Positions 6,521-6,602 of a stretch of 6,602 bases of DNA are shown piece after piece. The notes under the pieces are model-generated. The model was not told where the DNA came from, ran no database searches, and was given only the letters and a program-made list of their open reading frames with translations. Made by a program: the position numbers and the translations under genes. The stretch's first letter is position 1, and each line of letters begins with the position of its first letter. The DNA comes from CBDTTW01 sp965363675 (GTDB lineage: Bacteria; Bacteroidota; Rhodothermia; Rhodothermales; DASSAV01), in assembly GCA_965363675.1 (NCBI GenBank), contig CBDTTW010000172.1, positions 1-6,602 of the forward strand, in the 5' to 3' direction.

Positions 6521-6555
6521 CTTATATATAACCAACTCCCCGTGTATTGCGCAAA
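6521..6555 (-). promoter_or_regulatory. Candidate Bacteroidota-type promoter of the GH127 fusion gene
   Basis: Read on the minus strand, TTTG (6555-6552) is followed after 21 bp by TATATATAAG (6530-6521), the most AT-rich stretch in the window. Spacing and the TTTG element fit the Bacteroidota -33/-7 promoter form; the -7 part matches TAnn but lacks the terminal TTTG. It lies about 45-75 bp upstream of the ATG at 6478. No Shine-Dalgarno sequence is evident before that ATG. The rest of the leader and upstream DNA (6479-6520 and 6556-6602) holds no gene I can support. Confidence 0.5.
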
Positions 6556-6602
6556 CGATTTTCCTTGGCGGAATAGGGCTTTTTGCCGCTCCCCCGCCCT
6601 AG

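Noticed and set aside
6479..6535. N-terminal extension of the GH127 protein from a TTG at 6535
   Set aside because: It would add 19 residues ahead of a good signal peptide and place the start codon inside the TATATATA promoter-like element. ATG 6478 fits better.

Overview
The window is about 70% G+C and looks like chromosomal DNA from a high-GC member of the Bacteroidota/Rhodothermota (Rhodothermales-like). Three things point there: a TonB-dependent receptor whose plug motifs are typical of that group, promoter elements resembling the Bacteroidota form (TAnnTTTG at -7 with TTTG at -33), and no clear Shine-Dalgarno sequences ahead of the genes. The genus is not determinable from the sequence alone. 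I see no RNA genes, mobile elements, CRISPR array or origin.

Layout. (1) Positions 1-1186, minus strand: the N-terminal 395 residues of a TonB-dependent outer-membrane receptor (signal peptide, carboxypeptidase-regulatory-like domain, plug, start of the barrel), cut off by the window edge. (2) Positions 1187-1376: a 190-bp divergent intergenic region with promoter-like -7 elements for both flanking genes. (3) Positions 1377-3398, plus strand: a complete 673-aa secreted glycoside-hydrolase-like protein with a TIM-barrel-like N-terminal half, a GATase-like middle and a C-terminal beta domain. It most resembles the poorly characterised GHL6 / alpha-fucosidase-like / beta-galactosidase-trimerisation group. 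(4) Positions 3399-3547: a short convergent intergenic region with a terminator-like hairpin for the plus-strand gene and a 14-bp tandem direct repeat. (5) Positions 3548-6478, minus strand: a complete 976-aa secreted protein. A GH127 (DUF1680) beta-L-arabinofuranosidase-type domain with the zinc/cysteine catalytic centre preserved is followed by about 370 extra residues that look like a second six-hairpin glycosidase module. (6) Positions 6479-6602: its leader and promoter region.

The likely theme is extracellular or periplasmic breakdown of a plant- or algal-type glycan. The two exported hydrolases would trim glycosidic linkages, one of them plausibly beta-L-arabinofuranosyl, and the receptor could import a product. 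This joint role is inferred from proximity and export signals. The three genes sit in divergent/convergent orientation and so are separate transcription units, and no SusD-like partner is visible. The most notable item is the GH127 plus six-hairpin fusion. The GHL6-like enzyme beside it, with no assigned activity, is second.
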